A stretch of 64,000 nucleotides of DNA from CAZFVY01 sp964522665 (GCA_964522665.1 CAZFVY010000021.1:1-64000), one strand, 5' to 3'. Shown: positions 1 through 8,357, counted from the first letter of the stretch. Program-made: numbers and translations. The notes: generated from the letters alone by a model not told the origin.

Positions 1-32
1 CCTCAGTCACAGCCCCAGCGCGGGGATGCTCC

Positions 33-72
33 TTCGTTGCGCCTCGCCACCGACCAAATCCGGCGCAACGAA
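33..72. repeat. 11-bp perfect inverted repeat
   Basis: TTCGTTGCGCC at 33-43 is exactly complementary to GGCGCAACGAA at 62-72, with an 18-nt loop. No T-run follows on either strand, so it is not a clear intrinsic terminator. The surrounding 1-286 region shows no convincing coding frame. It may belong to the 3' end of a transcript entering from outside the window. Confidence 0.4.
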
Positions 73-286
73 TGACCAGTTATTTATGAGACACTACACT
101 TGGTGACGCCGGAAGAATGGTCAATTTGACCGGACGAATTTGACGACGACCATTTCGGAATCAACGCCGGCGTAATCGTGGTCGCGAAGTGACCGCGCAT
201 GATCCGTGAGAAAACCGTGGCCGATCCGAGCTGGGGGAACCGAACGCCGCGAAACGAGCCGAAAATTCCAGCGGGCGGCGTGAACG

Positions 287-784
287 CTAAATCAGCGTCT
301 CGTAGATCGCGCTGGTGGGCAGGATGGGCGATTTAAGTCCCCCGGAGCGGGCGTAGGTATTGCCGGCGGTCGAGGGAAAGAGCCGCGAAATCGTCTGCTT
401 CATCAGATCGAGCGAACGGCTGAGCAGCAAATGATTTTGGTGCAGGCGCCGCTGCGCGCGGAAAAGGAGGCTGTTGATCTCTTCGACCAGCGCATTGAGC
501 AACGGTTGGTAATTCGCGGGCAAGAGAACGATCAATTGACGAAAGGTGACGGTCGCCGGCAGTCCAAGAATCTTGGCGAGCGCCAACCGCTGGTCTTCCC
601 GGCGCCGGCGAGCGAGCGGGATTTTGGGGACGTGAGCGCTGATCGTCGCGATGTTCTCCCAGAGACCCTGCGCGGAGCGAGTCACGATCAACTCCTGTTG
701 GGTTTCGAGCAACGCGAGCAATTCACCGTAATGCGCCAATTCCTCGCGCATCACGCTGACTAGTTTTTCGGTGTCCGCAATCAC
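287..784 (-). CDS. flgN: FlgN-like flagellar export chaperone
   Basis: The 165-aa protein is predicted to be mostly helical. Its N-terminal two thirds have the FlgN pattern: an MREELAHYGELLALLETQQELI helix, then a basic stretch (LARRRREDQRLALAKILGLP), then a second long helix ending in a flexible tail. FlgN chaperones keep the hook-filament junction proteins FlgK and FlgL export-competent in the cytoplasm. The start is GTG at 784 (V-I-A-D-T). A promoter and a leader hairpin lie just upstream. No flgK or flgL is visible; the gene may be the last of a group, or its partners may lie beyond the left edge. The flagellin gene at 24.5 kb supports a flagellar role. The family is poorly conserved, so the call rests on pattern and size. 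Confidence 0.6.
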   Translation of the reverse strand: MIADTEKLVSVMREELAHYGELLALLETQQELIVTRSAQGLWENIATISAHVPKIPLARRRREDQRLALAKILGLPATVTFRQLIVLLPANYQPLLNALVEEINSLLFRAQRRLHQNHLLLSRSLDLMKQTISRLFPSTAGNTYARSGGLKSPILPTSAIYETLI

Positions 785-793
785 GGTTCACGA

Positions 794-831
794 CTCGCCT
801 GGGGTGGGCGGTTATCCGCGGCTCAGGCGAG
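794..831 (-). promoter_or_regulatory. Leader hairpin upstream of flgN-like gene
   Basis: CTCGCCTG (794-801) pairs perfectly with CAGGCGAG (824-831), and a second short stem (GCGG/CCGC) lies inside. The hairpin would fall in the 5' leader of the flgN-like transcript if the promoter at 845-872 is used, ending about 10 nt before the GTG start. It could hide the ribosome-binding region. This role is inferred from position only. Confidence 0.35.
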
Positions 832-844
832 CCTTATTGCGTAA

Positions 845-872
845 AATATAAACTAGTTGAAGCAGAATTCAA
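845..872 (-). promoter_or_regulatory. Sigma70-like promoter for flgN-like gene
   Basis: On the minus strand a -35 box TTGAAT (plus coordinates 867-872) is followed after 16 nt by a -10 box TATATT (845-850). Transcription would start near 838, giving a leader of about 50 nt before the GTG at 784. The -35 overlaps a small hairpin made by GAATTCAAGG (865-874) and CCTTGGAATTC (878-888). Confidence 0.4.
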
Positions 873-1502
873 GGCTTCCTTGGAATTCGTGACTGAAGAC
901 CTGGCGCTGAAGGCGATGCAAGGGAGACGGTGAACGAATGGGGCGATTCCGCGAGTGTGTGTAAGTAAATGGTAGTAAATGGCTTGTAATGCTACCGATG
1001 ATCGGGCAGCGAACGCCAATACCATTAGACCTCCGGCGTTCGCGCGATCAAGCATCGAAACGGCATTGACGCGTGACGTCGCCACTAACCCCGCGAAGGT
1101 GGTGGGCAACGGCCGTCGGTGAAACGCCGTGGGAAGAACGGCGCGGCGATTGACAATCCCCGGTAGGACGGGTGGAACGACTTTGTCGGCGCGGCGGTTT
1201 TTGTCCAATTGATCGAGGCGAGATTTTTTCGCATTTGCGATCGCGCTTGGACCGCCCTTGGTCTTTATCTTGCTGTAAATCACGGTATCGCAGACTGATC
1301 GCCGCATTCACGGGTCGGCTTGACGGAACGTGAGATTTTGCGACGAAGAATGGGCGGATTGCGATGGGCCGCGATGGGCACAGGCGCGGTCGGTTTGTTG
1401 CCGAAGGCTCGGGTGAGATGGGCGGTGCTGGCCGTCGTTGGCGCCCGGCGCAAAATTCGCGAGCGCGGGCCGTGCCGGCATGGCAAAGAAACGAGTCCGC
1501 GT
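873..1502. other. Intergenic stretch without a supported gene
   Basis: Between the flgN promoter and the pilB promoter several overlapping open frames exist on both strands. They are Arg/Pro/Ser-rich, lack recognisable domains, overlap each other and have no plausible start signal. I see no RNA gene or mobile element here. Confidence 0.5.
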
Positions 1503-1530
1503 TTGACAATCAAAACACGCCCGTTAGAAT
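1503..1530 (+). promoter_or_regulatory. Sigma70-like promoter of the pilB-pilT-pilB-pilC operon
   Basis: A consensus -35 TTGACA (1503-1508) is followed after 16 nt by TAGAAT (1525-1530). The predicted start near 1537 leaves a leader of about 45 nt before the GTG start at 1582, which is preceded by a GGGGAAAGG purine-rich site. This is one of the best promoter matches in the window. Confidence 0.6.
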
Positions 1531-1581
1531 TCATCAAATTCCAGAGCGATTTAACGCCCCGCAAGCGGGGAAAGGCAAAAC

Positions 1582-3291
1582 GTGGCAGCAAAAGACGATC
1601 ATTTAGTTGGTACACTGGTGGATATGGGGCTGGTGACCAACGAACAGTTGGAACCGTACCGCGCCGAAGTCGAGTCGAGTGGCGCCGGGCTTTTGGACCT
1701 CTTGGTCGAGCGGCAGGTTATTCGGGCCGCCGACGTCGTCCAGGCGAAAGCCGCGCAGTTCGGCGCGGAAGTCGTTAATCTTTCCGAAATCCCGATTACC
1801 GACGACGTGATCGCCGCCGTGCCTCGGCACGTCGCCAAACGCTATAACGCCGTTCCGGTCTATAATCACGGTGGCAGTTTGACGGTCGCGATCAGCGATC
1901 CCTCCGACTTGGATGCGATCGACGGCTTGCGGCACGTGCTGAACAAGGAAATCCAGATCATGGTGGCGAGCGAGGAGGATATCGCTACCGCGATCAATAA
2001 GTACTACGGCGCCAAAGACGACGCCGTGGGGAAGATGATCCAGGATATCACCGAGGGTGAGGTGGAAATCGGGCTGCCCGGCGCGCCCGGATCCGCTGAG
2101 GATGGCTCGGTGGTTGAGGCGGACGCCCCGATCATCAAATTGGTCAATACCTTGATCGTCGAGGCGTTCAAAGCGCGCGCGTCCGACATTCACCTCGAGC
2201 CGCTGGCCAAGACTTTCCGTGTCCGGTACCGCATCGACGGCGTGCTGCACGAAATCAAGAGTCCGCCGAAACGGCTGCAAGCCTCCATCATCAGCCGTCT
2301 GAAAATTCAAGCGAATATGTCGATCGCCGAAAGGCGCATCCCGCAGGACGGGCGCATCCAGGCGTCGGTCGGCGGCAAGACGGTTGACTTGCGCGTCTCC
2401 TGTCTCCCGACCAACCACGGCGAGAGCATCGTCATGCGTATTCTGGACAAGGAAGGCTTGCGGCTGGGCTTGCCGGAGTTGGGATTTTTTACCGACGACC
2501 AGCAGACCTTCGAACGGCTGATCGGATTGCCCGACGGGATTCTCCTGGTGACGGGGCCAACCGGGTCCGGCAAGACCACGACGCTATACTCGTGCTTGAA
2601 CTACATTAACCGGCCTGATCGCAAGATCATCACGGTGGAAGACCCGGTGGAATACCAGCTTTCCGGCATCAATCAGGTGCAGGTGAGCGAGGTGGTCGGG
2701 CTGACCTTCGCGGGCGCGCTGAGATCGATGCTCCGGCAAGCGCCGAACGTCATCATGCTGGGGGAAATTCGCGACTTGGAAACCGCGTCGATCGCGATCA
2801 ACGCGTCGCTGACGGGTCACCTGGTCTTTTCAACGCTCCACACGAACGACGCTCCCAGCGCGGTCACCCGTTTGATCGATATCGGCGTGAAACCGTTCTT
2901 GGTGGCTTCATCGACACGGGCGCTGATGGCCCAACGTCTGGTCCGCAAGATTTGCCGTCGGTGCGGGACTTTATACACACCCGCCGACGCGGAGTTGCGC
3001 TTGCTGAACATCGATCCCCAGGCGGCCGCCAATGCGACCTTCAAGCGCGGCAAAGGGTGCAACGAATGCAGCAAGACCGGCTACCGCGGGCGATTCGGCA
3101 TCTTCGAGGTGTTCGTGATCGATGACGAAGCGCGCAAGCTTATTTATGACAAGGTTTCATCCTCGGTCCTGCGCATTCGCGCGCGGGAGATGGGGATGCG
3201 AACACTGCGGGAAGACGGCGCCCGAAAGGTCCTGGCCGGTTTAACCTCGCCCGAGGAAGTCATTCGCGCCACCGTGGGCGACCAGGAATGA
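1582..3291 (+). CDS. pilB: PilB/GspE-family assembly ATPase (first copy)
   Basis: This hexameric cytoplasmic ATPase should power pseudopilus or type IV pilus extension. The 569-aa protein has an N-terminal MshEN/GspE-N region (about residues 1-150) and a linker with ARASDIHLEP and RYRIDGVLHE. It then has a Walker A GPTGSGKTTT near 325, an Asp box TVEDPVEY, a Walker B region NVIMLGEIRD near 390 and a four-Cys zinc site (CRRC near 458, CNEC near 493). In the usual LRQDPDVIM stretch this copy has LRQAPNVIM, so two acidic positions differ from its paralogue at 4516. The catalytic Glu of Walker B is kept. The start is GTG with a purine-rich RBS. It is first in the operon, 117 bp before pilT. PilB versus GspE cannot be settled from sequence alone; the adjacent pilT favours a pilus-like machine. 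Confidence 0.9.
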   Translation: MAAKDDHLVGTLVDMGLVTNEQLEPYRAEVESSGAGLLDLLVERQVIRAADVVQAKAAQFGAEVVNLSEIPITDDVIAAVPRHVAKRYNAVPVYNHGGSLTVAISDPSDLDAIDGLRHVLNKEIQIMVASEEDIATAINKYYGAKDDAVGKMIQDITEGEVEIGLPGAPGSAEDGSVVEADAPIIKLVNTLIVEAFKARASDIHLEPLAKTFRVRYRIDGVLHEIKSPPKRLQASIISRLKIQANMSIAERRIPQDGRIQASVGGKTVDLRVSCLPTNHGESIVMRILDKEGLRLGLPELGFFTDDQQTFERLIGLPDGILLVTGPTGSGKTTTLYSCLNYINRPDRKIITVEDPVEYQLSGINQVQVSEVVGLTFAGALRSMLRQAPNVIMLGEIRDLETASIAINASLTGHLVFSTLHTNDAPSAVTRLIDIGVKPFLVASSTRALMAQRLVRKICRRCGTLYTPADAELRLLNIDPQAAANATFKRGKGCNECSKTGYRGRFGIFEVFVIDDEARKLIYDKVSSSVLRIRAREMGMRTLREDGARKVLAGLTSPEEVIRATVGDQE

Positions 3292-3342
3292 CGCTCCCTG
3301 TCCATTTTGCCGCGCCCGGCTTGGGGCGGCGGTCGGCTTTTC

Positions 3343-3366
3343 GGCTCGGTCCCGAGCCAATTGTTT
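3343..3366 (+). terminator. Weak hairpin between pilB and pilT (possible attenuator)
   Basis: GGCTCGG (3343-3349) and CCGAGCC (3352-3358) form a short stem followed by AATTGTTTT. The loop is tight and the T-run broken, so partial termination between the first ATPase gene and pilT is the most that can be argued. Confidence 0.3.
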
Positions 3367-3408
3367 TCATAACGCATAGATTCCGCTTTGGTCTGATTTA
3401 GATAAGTT

Positions 3409-4512
3409 ATGTCGTATTCGATGTCCGATTTGTTGCAGTTGATGGTTTCCGAGGGTTCCTCCGACCTGCACATTCGCGTGGGTGTGCCGCCGGTGATTCG
3501 ATTGCACGGGGTTTTGCACCGGGTCGAAGGGCCGCCCCTCAAGCCCGAGGACACGGAAGAGCTGATGCGCAGCATCACCTCGGAGGAACACATTCAGCAG
3601 GTGCGCGAGCGCGGGGGAGCGGACTTTGGGTTCGCGTTCGGCGAGTTGGCCCGCTTCCGCGTCAGCGTGTTCAAGGAGAAGGGCAACTTCGGCCAGGTTT
3701 TGCGGCAGATTCCGAACAAGCTGCTCACCATGGAGCAAATCGGGATGCCGCCGTCCGTGCGTGAGTTGCTCTACAAGCCGCGCGGTTTGGTCTTGGTCAC
3801 CGGCCCCACGGGATCAGGCAAGACGACCACGCTGGCCTCGATGCTTAACATCATCAATGAAGAGCGCGATGACGCGCACATCATTACGATCGAGGACCCG
3901 ATCGAGTATTACCATAAGCATAAGAAGGCCGTCGTCACGCAACGCGAGGTCAACGTGGACGTGCCGAATTTCGCGGAGGCGCTGCGGCGCGCCTTGCGCC
4001 AGGACCCGGACGTGATTCTGGTCGGCGAGTTGCGCGACTTGGAAACGATGGACGCGGCGATCACGGCGGCCGAGACCGGGCACTTGGTGTTCGGCACTTT
4101 GCACACGACGGGCGCCGCCAAGACCATTGACCGTATCGTCAACGCGTTTCCGACCAGTCAACAGGAACAGATTCGCATCCAGCTTTCCACGGTGATGCAG
4201 GCGGTCATTTCGCAACTTCTGATTCCGCGCATCGATAAACCGGGACGCGTCGCGGTCTTTGAGATCATGGTCAACACGCCGTCCATCGCGGCGCTCATTC
4301 GCGACAACAAGACCTTCCGTATCAACTCGGATATTCAGACCGGCGCGAAGTACGGGATGGTGACCCTGGACAGTTTTCTGATCGACAAATACCTGAACGG
4401 GTTGATCGCGCAGGAGGAAGTGATCACCAAAGCGCAAGACCCGACCACCATCATGCAGAAGCTGGAGGAAATCCAGGCTGCCCGCGCCGCCGAGCAATTG
4501 GCGCAAAGTTAA
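3409..4512 (+). CDS. pilT: PilT-like retraction ATPase
   Basis: The 367-aa protein matches PilT in length and layout. It starts with DLLQLMVSEGSSDLHIRVG, as PilT proteins do. It has Walker A GPTGSGKTTT near residue 132, an Asp box TIEDPIEYY, and Walker B DPDVILVGELRD. The His box is GHLVFGTLHTTGA. The C-terminal region SIAALIRDNKTFRINSDIQTG corresponds to the PilT AIRNLIRE segment. It lacks the N-terminal MshEN domain and the zinc cysteines of the two flanking PilB/GspE proteins, as expected. PilT ATPases depolymerise pili and drive twitching. Its stop is only 3 bp before the second pilB-like ATG, so translation is probably coupled. Classical type II secretion operons have no pilT here, which makes this gene the main argument for retraction. 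Confidence 0.9.
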   Translation: MSYSMSDLLQLMVSEGSSDLHIRVGVPPVIRLHGVLHRVEGPPLKPEDTEELMRSITSEEHIQQVRERGGADFGFAFGELARFRVSVFKEKGNFGQVLRQIPNKLLTMEQIGMPPSVRELLYKPRGLVLVTGPTGSGKTTTLASMLNIINEERDDAHIITIEDPIEYYHKHKKAVVTQREVNVDVPNFAEALRRALRQDPDVILVGELRDLETMDAAITAAETGHLVFGTLHTTGAAKTIDRIVNAFPTSQQEQIRIQLSTVMQAVISQLLIPRIDKPGRVAVFEIMVNTPSIAALIRDNKTFRINSDIQTGAKYGMVTLDSFLIDKYLNGLIAQEEVITKAQDPTTIMQKLEEIQAARAAEQLAQS

Positions 4513-4515
4513 TAT

Positions 4516-6222
4516 ATGGCCGAGATCAGTTCTGTCCCCCTTTTGGCTCTGCTCCAGGAGCAGGGTTTGCTCGACGACCTTCAATTGCAGGAAGTCAGCG
4601 AAGAGAACGCCCGCAGCGGCAAGCCGCACATGCAGATTCTGCAGGACATGGGCCTGCTCAATCTGGAGACCATTCTGCAAGTCGAGGCCAATCACTTGGG
4701 CACCGAGGTCGTGGACATTCGCGAGCAGGATTTGACTCCGGAGGTGATTCAGGCGGTCCCCGGGGCCACCGCGCGCATGTACCAATGCCTGCCGGTCGCG
4801 CTTTATGGATCGTCGGTCCGCATCGCGCTCGCGGACCCACTGAACGCGGGGGTCATCGACGAATTGGGTTTCATCATCCGCAAGGAATTGCAGGTCGTGG
4901 TGGCGGACCCGGCGCAGATCGACCGGGCCATCAACAAGTTTTATGGCGAGGAGAGCGAAAGCGTTAACGACATTCTTAAAGAGCTGGGCGCCGACGGCGA
5001 TATCGCCCGCGAAGTGGCGGAGGCTGGCTCGGGCGAGTTGACCACCGACCTGGAGAATCTCGCCAACGAGACTCCGATCATCCGGTTTGTGAATCTCGTG
5101 TTGTTCCAGGCGGTGCAGGACCGCGCGAGTGACATCCATTTCGAACCTTTCGAGGACGAGTTCAAGATTCGCTATCGCGTGGACGGCGCGTTGTACGAAA
5201 TGTCGCCCCCGCCGAAGCATCTGGCTTTGCCCGTGACTTCGCGTCTTAAGGTCATGGCGAACCTCGATATTTCGGAACGCCGCCTGCCGCAGGACGGTCG
5301 TATTACGATTAATCTGGGCGGTCGTCAGGTCGATTTGCGCGTCTCGACGCTGCCGACCCAATTCGGCGAGTCGGTCGTGTTGCGCGTCCTTGACCGTTCC
5401 GCGGTCAATCTGGACCTCTCGGGCTTGGGCTTTCCCAAGTTCGTTTACGATTACGTCGCCGAGGCGATTCAGCAGCCCAACGGTATTTTCATCGTTACCG
5501 GCCCGACCGGTTGCGGCAAAACCACGACCCTTTATTCCGCTTTGCGGCGCATCAACACGATTGATTCAAAGCTGCTGACCGCCGAGGACCCGGTCGAGTT
5601 CGACATTGAAGGCATCATGCAGGTCGCGATCAATGAAGCCACGGGCATGACTTTCGGGAAGGCGTTGCGGTCCTTCCTCCGGCAAGACCCGGACGTGATC
5701 ATGCTCGGGGAAATGCGCGACCTGGAGACCTCGCAAATCGCGATTCAGGCCTCGCTGACGGGACACTTGGTTTTGAGCACGCTGCACACGAACGACGCGC
5801 CGGGCGCCGTCACGCGCTTGATCGATATGGGCGTCGAGCCGTTTTTGATTTCCTCGACGCTGCTCGCGGTCCTGGCTCAGCGGCTCGTGCGTACGACTTG
5901 CAAAAAATGCCGGACGCCTTTCGAGCCGACGGAGAATCAGTTGTCGCTCCTGAACCTTTCCCCGCATGACATCGGCGAGAAGGTGTTTTACTACGGGCGC
6001 GGCTGCGCGAATTGCAATGACACCGGCTACCGCGGACGCAAAGGGATCTACGAACTTCTGGTCATGAACGACGAGTTGCGCGCCCTGGTGAATGACCGCG
6101 CGCCGACGGTCGTGATGCGGCAAAAAGGGGTCGAGCTGGGCATGGTAACCTTGCGCGACGACGGCCTGCGCGGTATATTCGACGGCGAGACCACCATCGA
6201 AGAAGTGCTGAAGTACACCTAA
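4516..6222 (+). CDS. pilB: PilB/GspE-family assembly ATPase (second copy)
   Basis: This 568-aa paralogue of the ATPase at 1582 has the same layout: an N-terminal MshEN-like region, DRASDIHFEP, Walker A near residue 329, Asp box TAEDPVEF, Walker B DPDVIMLGEMRD and zinc cysteines CKKC near 462 and CANC near 497. The P-loop reads GPTGCGKTTT, with Cys in place of the usual Ser. It probably forms its own hexamer or a specialised motor, since two full-length, non-identical copies are kept in one operon. It is followed after 14 bp by the PilC/GspF gene, its expected membrane partner. Assigning one copy to secretion and the other to pili would be guesswork. Confidence 0.88.
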   Translation: MAEISSVPLLALLQEQGLLDDLQLQEVSEENARSGKPHMQILQDMGLLNLETILQVEANHLGTEVVDIREQDLTPEVIQAVPGATARMYQCLPVALYGSSVRIALADPLNAGVIDELGFIIRKELQVVVADPAQIDRAINKFYGEESESVNDILKELGADGDIAREVAEAGSGELTTDLENLANETPIIRFVNLVLFQAVQDRASDIHFEPFEDEFKIRYRVDGALYEMSPPPKHLALPVTSRLKVMANLDISERRLPQDGRITINLGGRQVDLRVSTLPTQFGESVVLRVLDRSAVNLDLSGLGFPKFVYDYVAEAIQQPNGIFIVTGPTGCGKTTTLYSALRRINTIDSKLLTAEDPVEFDIEGIMQVAINEATGMTFGKALRSFLRQDPDVIMLGEMRDLETSQIAIQASLTGHLVLSTLHTNDAPGAVTRLIDMGVEPFLISSTLLAVLAQRLVRTTCKKCRTPFEPTENQLSLLNLSPHDIGEKVFYYGRGCANCNDTGYRGRKGIYELLVMNDELRALVNDRAPTVVMRQKGVELGMVTLRDDGLRGIFDGETTIEEVLKYT

Positions 6223-6236
6223 TACAAAAGGTTCTT

Positions 6237-7592
6237 ATGCCTAAATTTAATTATGTCGCGATGGATTCCCACGGCAAGGAAACCAAGGGAACGGTTGAGG
6301 TTTCCAGCCAGAGCGACGCCATCAACCGGCTCAAGGAGATGAACCTTTTCCCGACCAAGGTGGTCGAGGCCGACAAGACGAAGGAAAAGGGGGACAAGAA
6401 GACCGACAAAAAGGGCAAAAGCTCCGCGCCCGCCAAGGCTGACCCAAAAAAGAACAAGAAAAGGGGCGGCGCCAACTTCGCGATCAAGATTCCCGGGTTT
6501 GGCGGCAAGGTAAAGCCGAAGGTGCTGACGACGTTCACCCGGCAGCTGGCGACGTTGGTGGATGCCGGTCTGCCGCTGCTGCGTGGGATGCGCGTGCTCG
6601 AGCGCCAGGAGAAGAACCCGGTCCTCCGGGGAATTATCGGCGAATTGGCCACGGCGATCGAAGGTGGCAGCACGTTTTCAGAAGCGTTGGCGCAACATCC
6701 GAAGGTGTTCAATCGGCTCTTCATCAACATGGTGAAGGCGGGTGAATTGGGCGGCGTGCTCGAAGTCGTGCTGAACCGTCTTTCCGAGTTCATGGAAAAA
6801 GCGCAGAAGATCAAAGGCAAAGTGATCGCGGCGATGTTTTATCCCGTGGCCGTCATGACGGTCGCCACCGCCATCCTGGCCGTGCTGATGATCTTCGTGG
6901 TGCCGAATTTCCAAAAAATCTTCGCGGACATGTTGGAAGGGGAGCCGTTGCCGGCGTTTACGCAATTCGTGCTCGGCATCAGCAACGCCATCGCGCATCA
7001 TGCGATTGAGGTCGCGGTGGGGATCATTGCCTTTTTCATCCTGATTAAGCTGTTCTTGAGAACCAAGTTCGGGCGGCGGCTTTTTGATCGTATTCAGATG
7101 AGTTTTCCCTTGATCGGCCCGGTGCTGAGCAAGGTGGCAATCTCGCGCTTCACCCGCACTTTGGGGACGTTGGTCAGCAGCGGCGTGCCGATCCTCCAGG
7201 CGCTGACGATTGTGAAGGAGACCTCCGGCAATATCATCGTCGGCGAAGCGGTGGTTATGGTCCATGAAAGCGTCAAAGAAGGCGAGACGATCACCGCGCC
7301 GCTCGAGGCGTCGAATGTGTTCCCGCCGATGGTCATCAGCATGGTCGATGTCGGCGAGCAAACCGGCGCCTTGCCGGAAATGCTCATGAAGATCGCGGAT
7401 AATTATGACGAAGAAGTCGATAACGCCGTCTCCGCCATGACCTCGCTGTTGGAGCCGATCATGATCGTTTTCTTGGCGGTCGTCGTCGGCAGTATCGTCA
7501 TCGCGCTGTTCTTGCCTCTCATTACGCTGATCGATAAGCTTGGTGACGCTGGCAGCGATAGCGGTCCCCGGAATAAAGAAGCGAAAGATTAA
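6237..7592 (+). CDS. pilC: PilC/GspF inner-membrane platform protein
   Basis: This polytopic platform protein couples the ATPases to pilin assembly. The 451-aa sequence has an N-terminal FNYVAMDSHGKETKGTVE start typical of GspF. A Lys-rich linker follows (about residues 44-80, many KKG/KKN runs) that is longer than usual. Two GspF repeats come next, each with the TFTRQLATLVDAGLPLL-like motif; the second reads FTRTLGTLVSSGVPILQAL. Transmembrane segments lie near residues 200-225, 255-275 and 410-435. It is last in the ATPase operon, with the AAAGG of its RBS just before ATG, and is followed by a strong terminator. The basic linker could be an electrostatic contact to one of the ATPases; this is inference. 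Confidence 0.9.
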   Translation: MPKFNYVAMDSHGKETKGTVEVSSQSDAINRLKEMNLFPTKVVEADKTKEKGDKKTDKKGKSSAPAKADPKKNKKRGGANFAIKIPGFGGKVKPKVLTTFTRQLATLVDAGLPLLRGMRVLERQEKNPVLRGIIGELATAIEGGSTFSEALAQHPKVFNRLFINMVKAGELGGVLEVVLNRLSEFMEKAQKIKGKVIAAMFYPVAVMTVATAILAVLMIFVVPNFQKIFADMLEGEPLPAFTQFVLGISNAIAHHAIEVAVGIIAFFILIKLFLRTKFGRRLFDRIQMSFPLIGPVLSKVAISRFTRTLGTLVSSGVPILQALTIVKETSGNIIVGEAVVMVHESVKEGETITAPLEASNVFPPMVISMVDVGEQTGALPEMLMKIADNYDEEVDNAVSAMTSLLEPIMIVFLAVVVGSIVIALFLPLITLIDKLGDAGSDSGPRNKEAKD

Positions 7593-7611
7593 ACGCCGCG
7601 ATTGCGTTCAG

Positions 7612-7648
7612 AATGGCCACCGCCAGATTGCCGGTGGCCATTTTTTTT
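7612..7648 (+). terminator. Rho-independent terminator after pilC
   Basis: An 11-bp perfect stem, AATGGCCACCG (7612-7622) with CGGTGGCCATT (7632-7642), has a 9-nt loop and ends in eight T residues (7641-7648). It cleanly closes the pilB-pilT-pilB-pilC unit and separates it from the toxin-antitoxin promoter 22 bp downstream. Confidence 0.85.
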
Positions 7649-7669
7649 GAACTAAAATGGATAAACCGC

Positions 7670-7698
7670 TTGACAGCTTGAAAGCTGCGCTGTAAATA
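7670..7698 (+). promoter_or_regulatory. Sigma70-like promoter of the brnT-brnA pair
   Basis: A perfect TTGACA (7670-7675) is followed after 17 nt by TAAATA (7693-7698) with an extended-minus-10 TG immediately before it. The start would be near 7705, inside the palindrome at 7699-7714, so a bound repressor would block it. Confidence 0.55.
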
Positions 7699-7714
7699 CA
7701 ATGTAATTACATTG
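7699..7714. promoter_or_regulatory. 16-bp perfect palindrome, candidate BrnA operator
   Basis: CAATGTAATTACATTG is a perfect 16-bp palindrome lying directly after the -10 box and over the predicted transcription start. Toxin-antitoxin operons of the BrnTA type are autorepressed by the ribbon-helix-helix antitoxin and its complex with toxin. The position and symmetry fit such an operator. A nearby looser palindrome, TTGATATACAA around 7724-7734, may be a second site. Confidence 0.55.
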
Positions 7715-7745
7715 CATTGGCGTTTGATATACAATTAGACCTTGA

Positions 7746-8033
7746 ATGGAGTTTGATTGGAATAATCCGCCGGTCGAATGGAATGGTTCTTTGACGCCGA
7801 GAGATATTGAAGAGTCTTTCGAGGATCCGTTTGCGTTGCGGTTGTTGCCTGATTCCGCGCGGTTTTCCGTGCAGGCGAGGTTCTTTAACCTCGGGAAATC
7901 GGCGGGTGGCACGGGCATTTTCAGCGTGTATCGGACCAATGGGAAACAGATTCGGGTGATCCAGGCCCGGATCTTTGAACCGGAAGAACAGTATTTTTAT
8001 CAGCGCAAGCTCAACCAGACGCTGGCGCAGTAA
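7746..8033 (+). CDS. brnT: BrnT-like toxin (RelE-fold ribonuclease family)
   Basis: The 95-aa protein begins MEFDWN, matching the BrnT start (F-D-W-D/N). It keeps the family order: a helix with an FEDPFALRL segment, a strand with RFFNLGKSAG, and a strand pair ending KQIRVIQARIFEPEEQYFYQ, which corresponds to the BrnT RIISAR segment before a final helix. BrnT toxins are small ribonucleases that slow translation and are held inactive by BrnA. The gene comes first and the antitoxin 48 bp downstream, the order known for brnTA. It sits between the pilC terminator and the pseudopilin genes and has its own promoter. The charged HGVSFEEA-like helix is poorly conserved, so activity is uncertain. Confidence 0.65.
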   Translation: MEFDWNNPPVEWNGSLTPRDIEESFEDPFALRLLPDSARFSVQARFFNLGKSAGGTGIFSVYRTNGKQIRVIQARIFEPEEQYFYQRKLNQTLAQ

Positions 8034-8081
8034 CTTCGGTGAAACGGGTAAACGGTCTGGACGGAACGGCGGGCGACAGGT

Positions 8082-8357
8082 ATGAACGCGGTGACCACTT
8101 GGGACGATGTGCCGCTCTTCGATAGCGAAGGGGCGGAAGCGGCGTTCTGGCTCGATAACCGGCTGGAGGTGCGCTTGATGGAAGGCTCGGTCGCCGCCGG
8201 CACCGAAGTTTCGGAATCGGTCACGATCACGTTGCGGATCGATCCGCGGATGTTGGCGCGGATCAAGCGGTTGGCGCGTTCCCGATACTTGAATTATCAA
8301 AGTATGATAAAACAGTGGTTGAGCGAGCGAATGGAACAAGAATTGCGGGAAAGATAG
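8082..8357 (+). CDS. brnA: BrnA-like ribbon-helix-helix antitoxin
   Basis: The 91-aa protein ends in a CopG/BrnA-type DNA-binding region: VTITLRIDPRMLARIKRLARSRYLNYQSMIKQWLSE. The short beta strand TITLRID should insert in the DNA major groove and the two helices should dimerise. The N-terminal half is acidic (DDVPLFDSEGAEAAF), as expected for the part that wraps and neutralises a basic toxin. It would bind the toxin upstream and the palindrome at 7699-7714. Between its stop and the next gene there is no terminator, so read-through into the pseudopilin genes is possible. Confidence 0.7.
   Translation: MNAVTTWDDVPLFDSEGAEAAFWLDNRLEVRLMEGSVAAGTEVSESVTITLRIDPRMLARIKRLARSRYLNYQSMIKQWLSERMEQELRER

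Noticed and set aside
834..1509. Two minus-strand frames before pilB (834-1307 and 1048-1509)
   Set aside because: They overlap each other and a promoter-like region, and are compositionally unlike neighbouring genes.
3814..5361. 515-aa open frame on the minus strand through pilT and the second pilB
   Set aside because: It is antisense to two clear ATPase genes, is rich in Arg/His/Asp as expected of a reverse-frame shadow, and has no family features.
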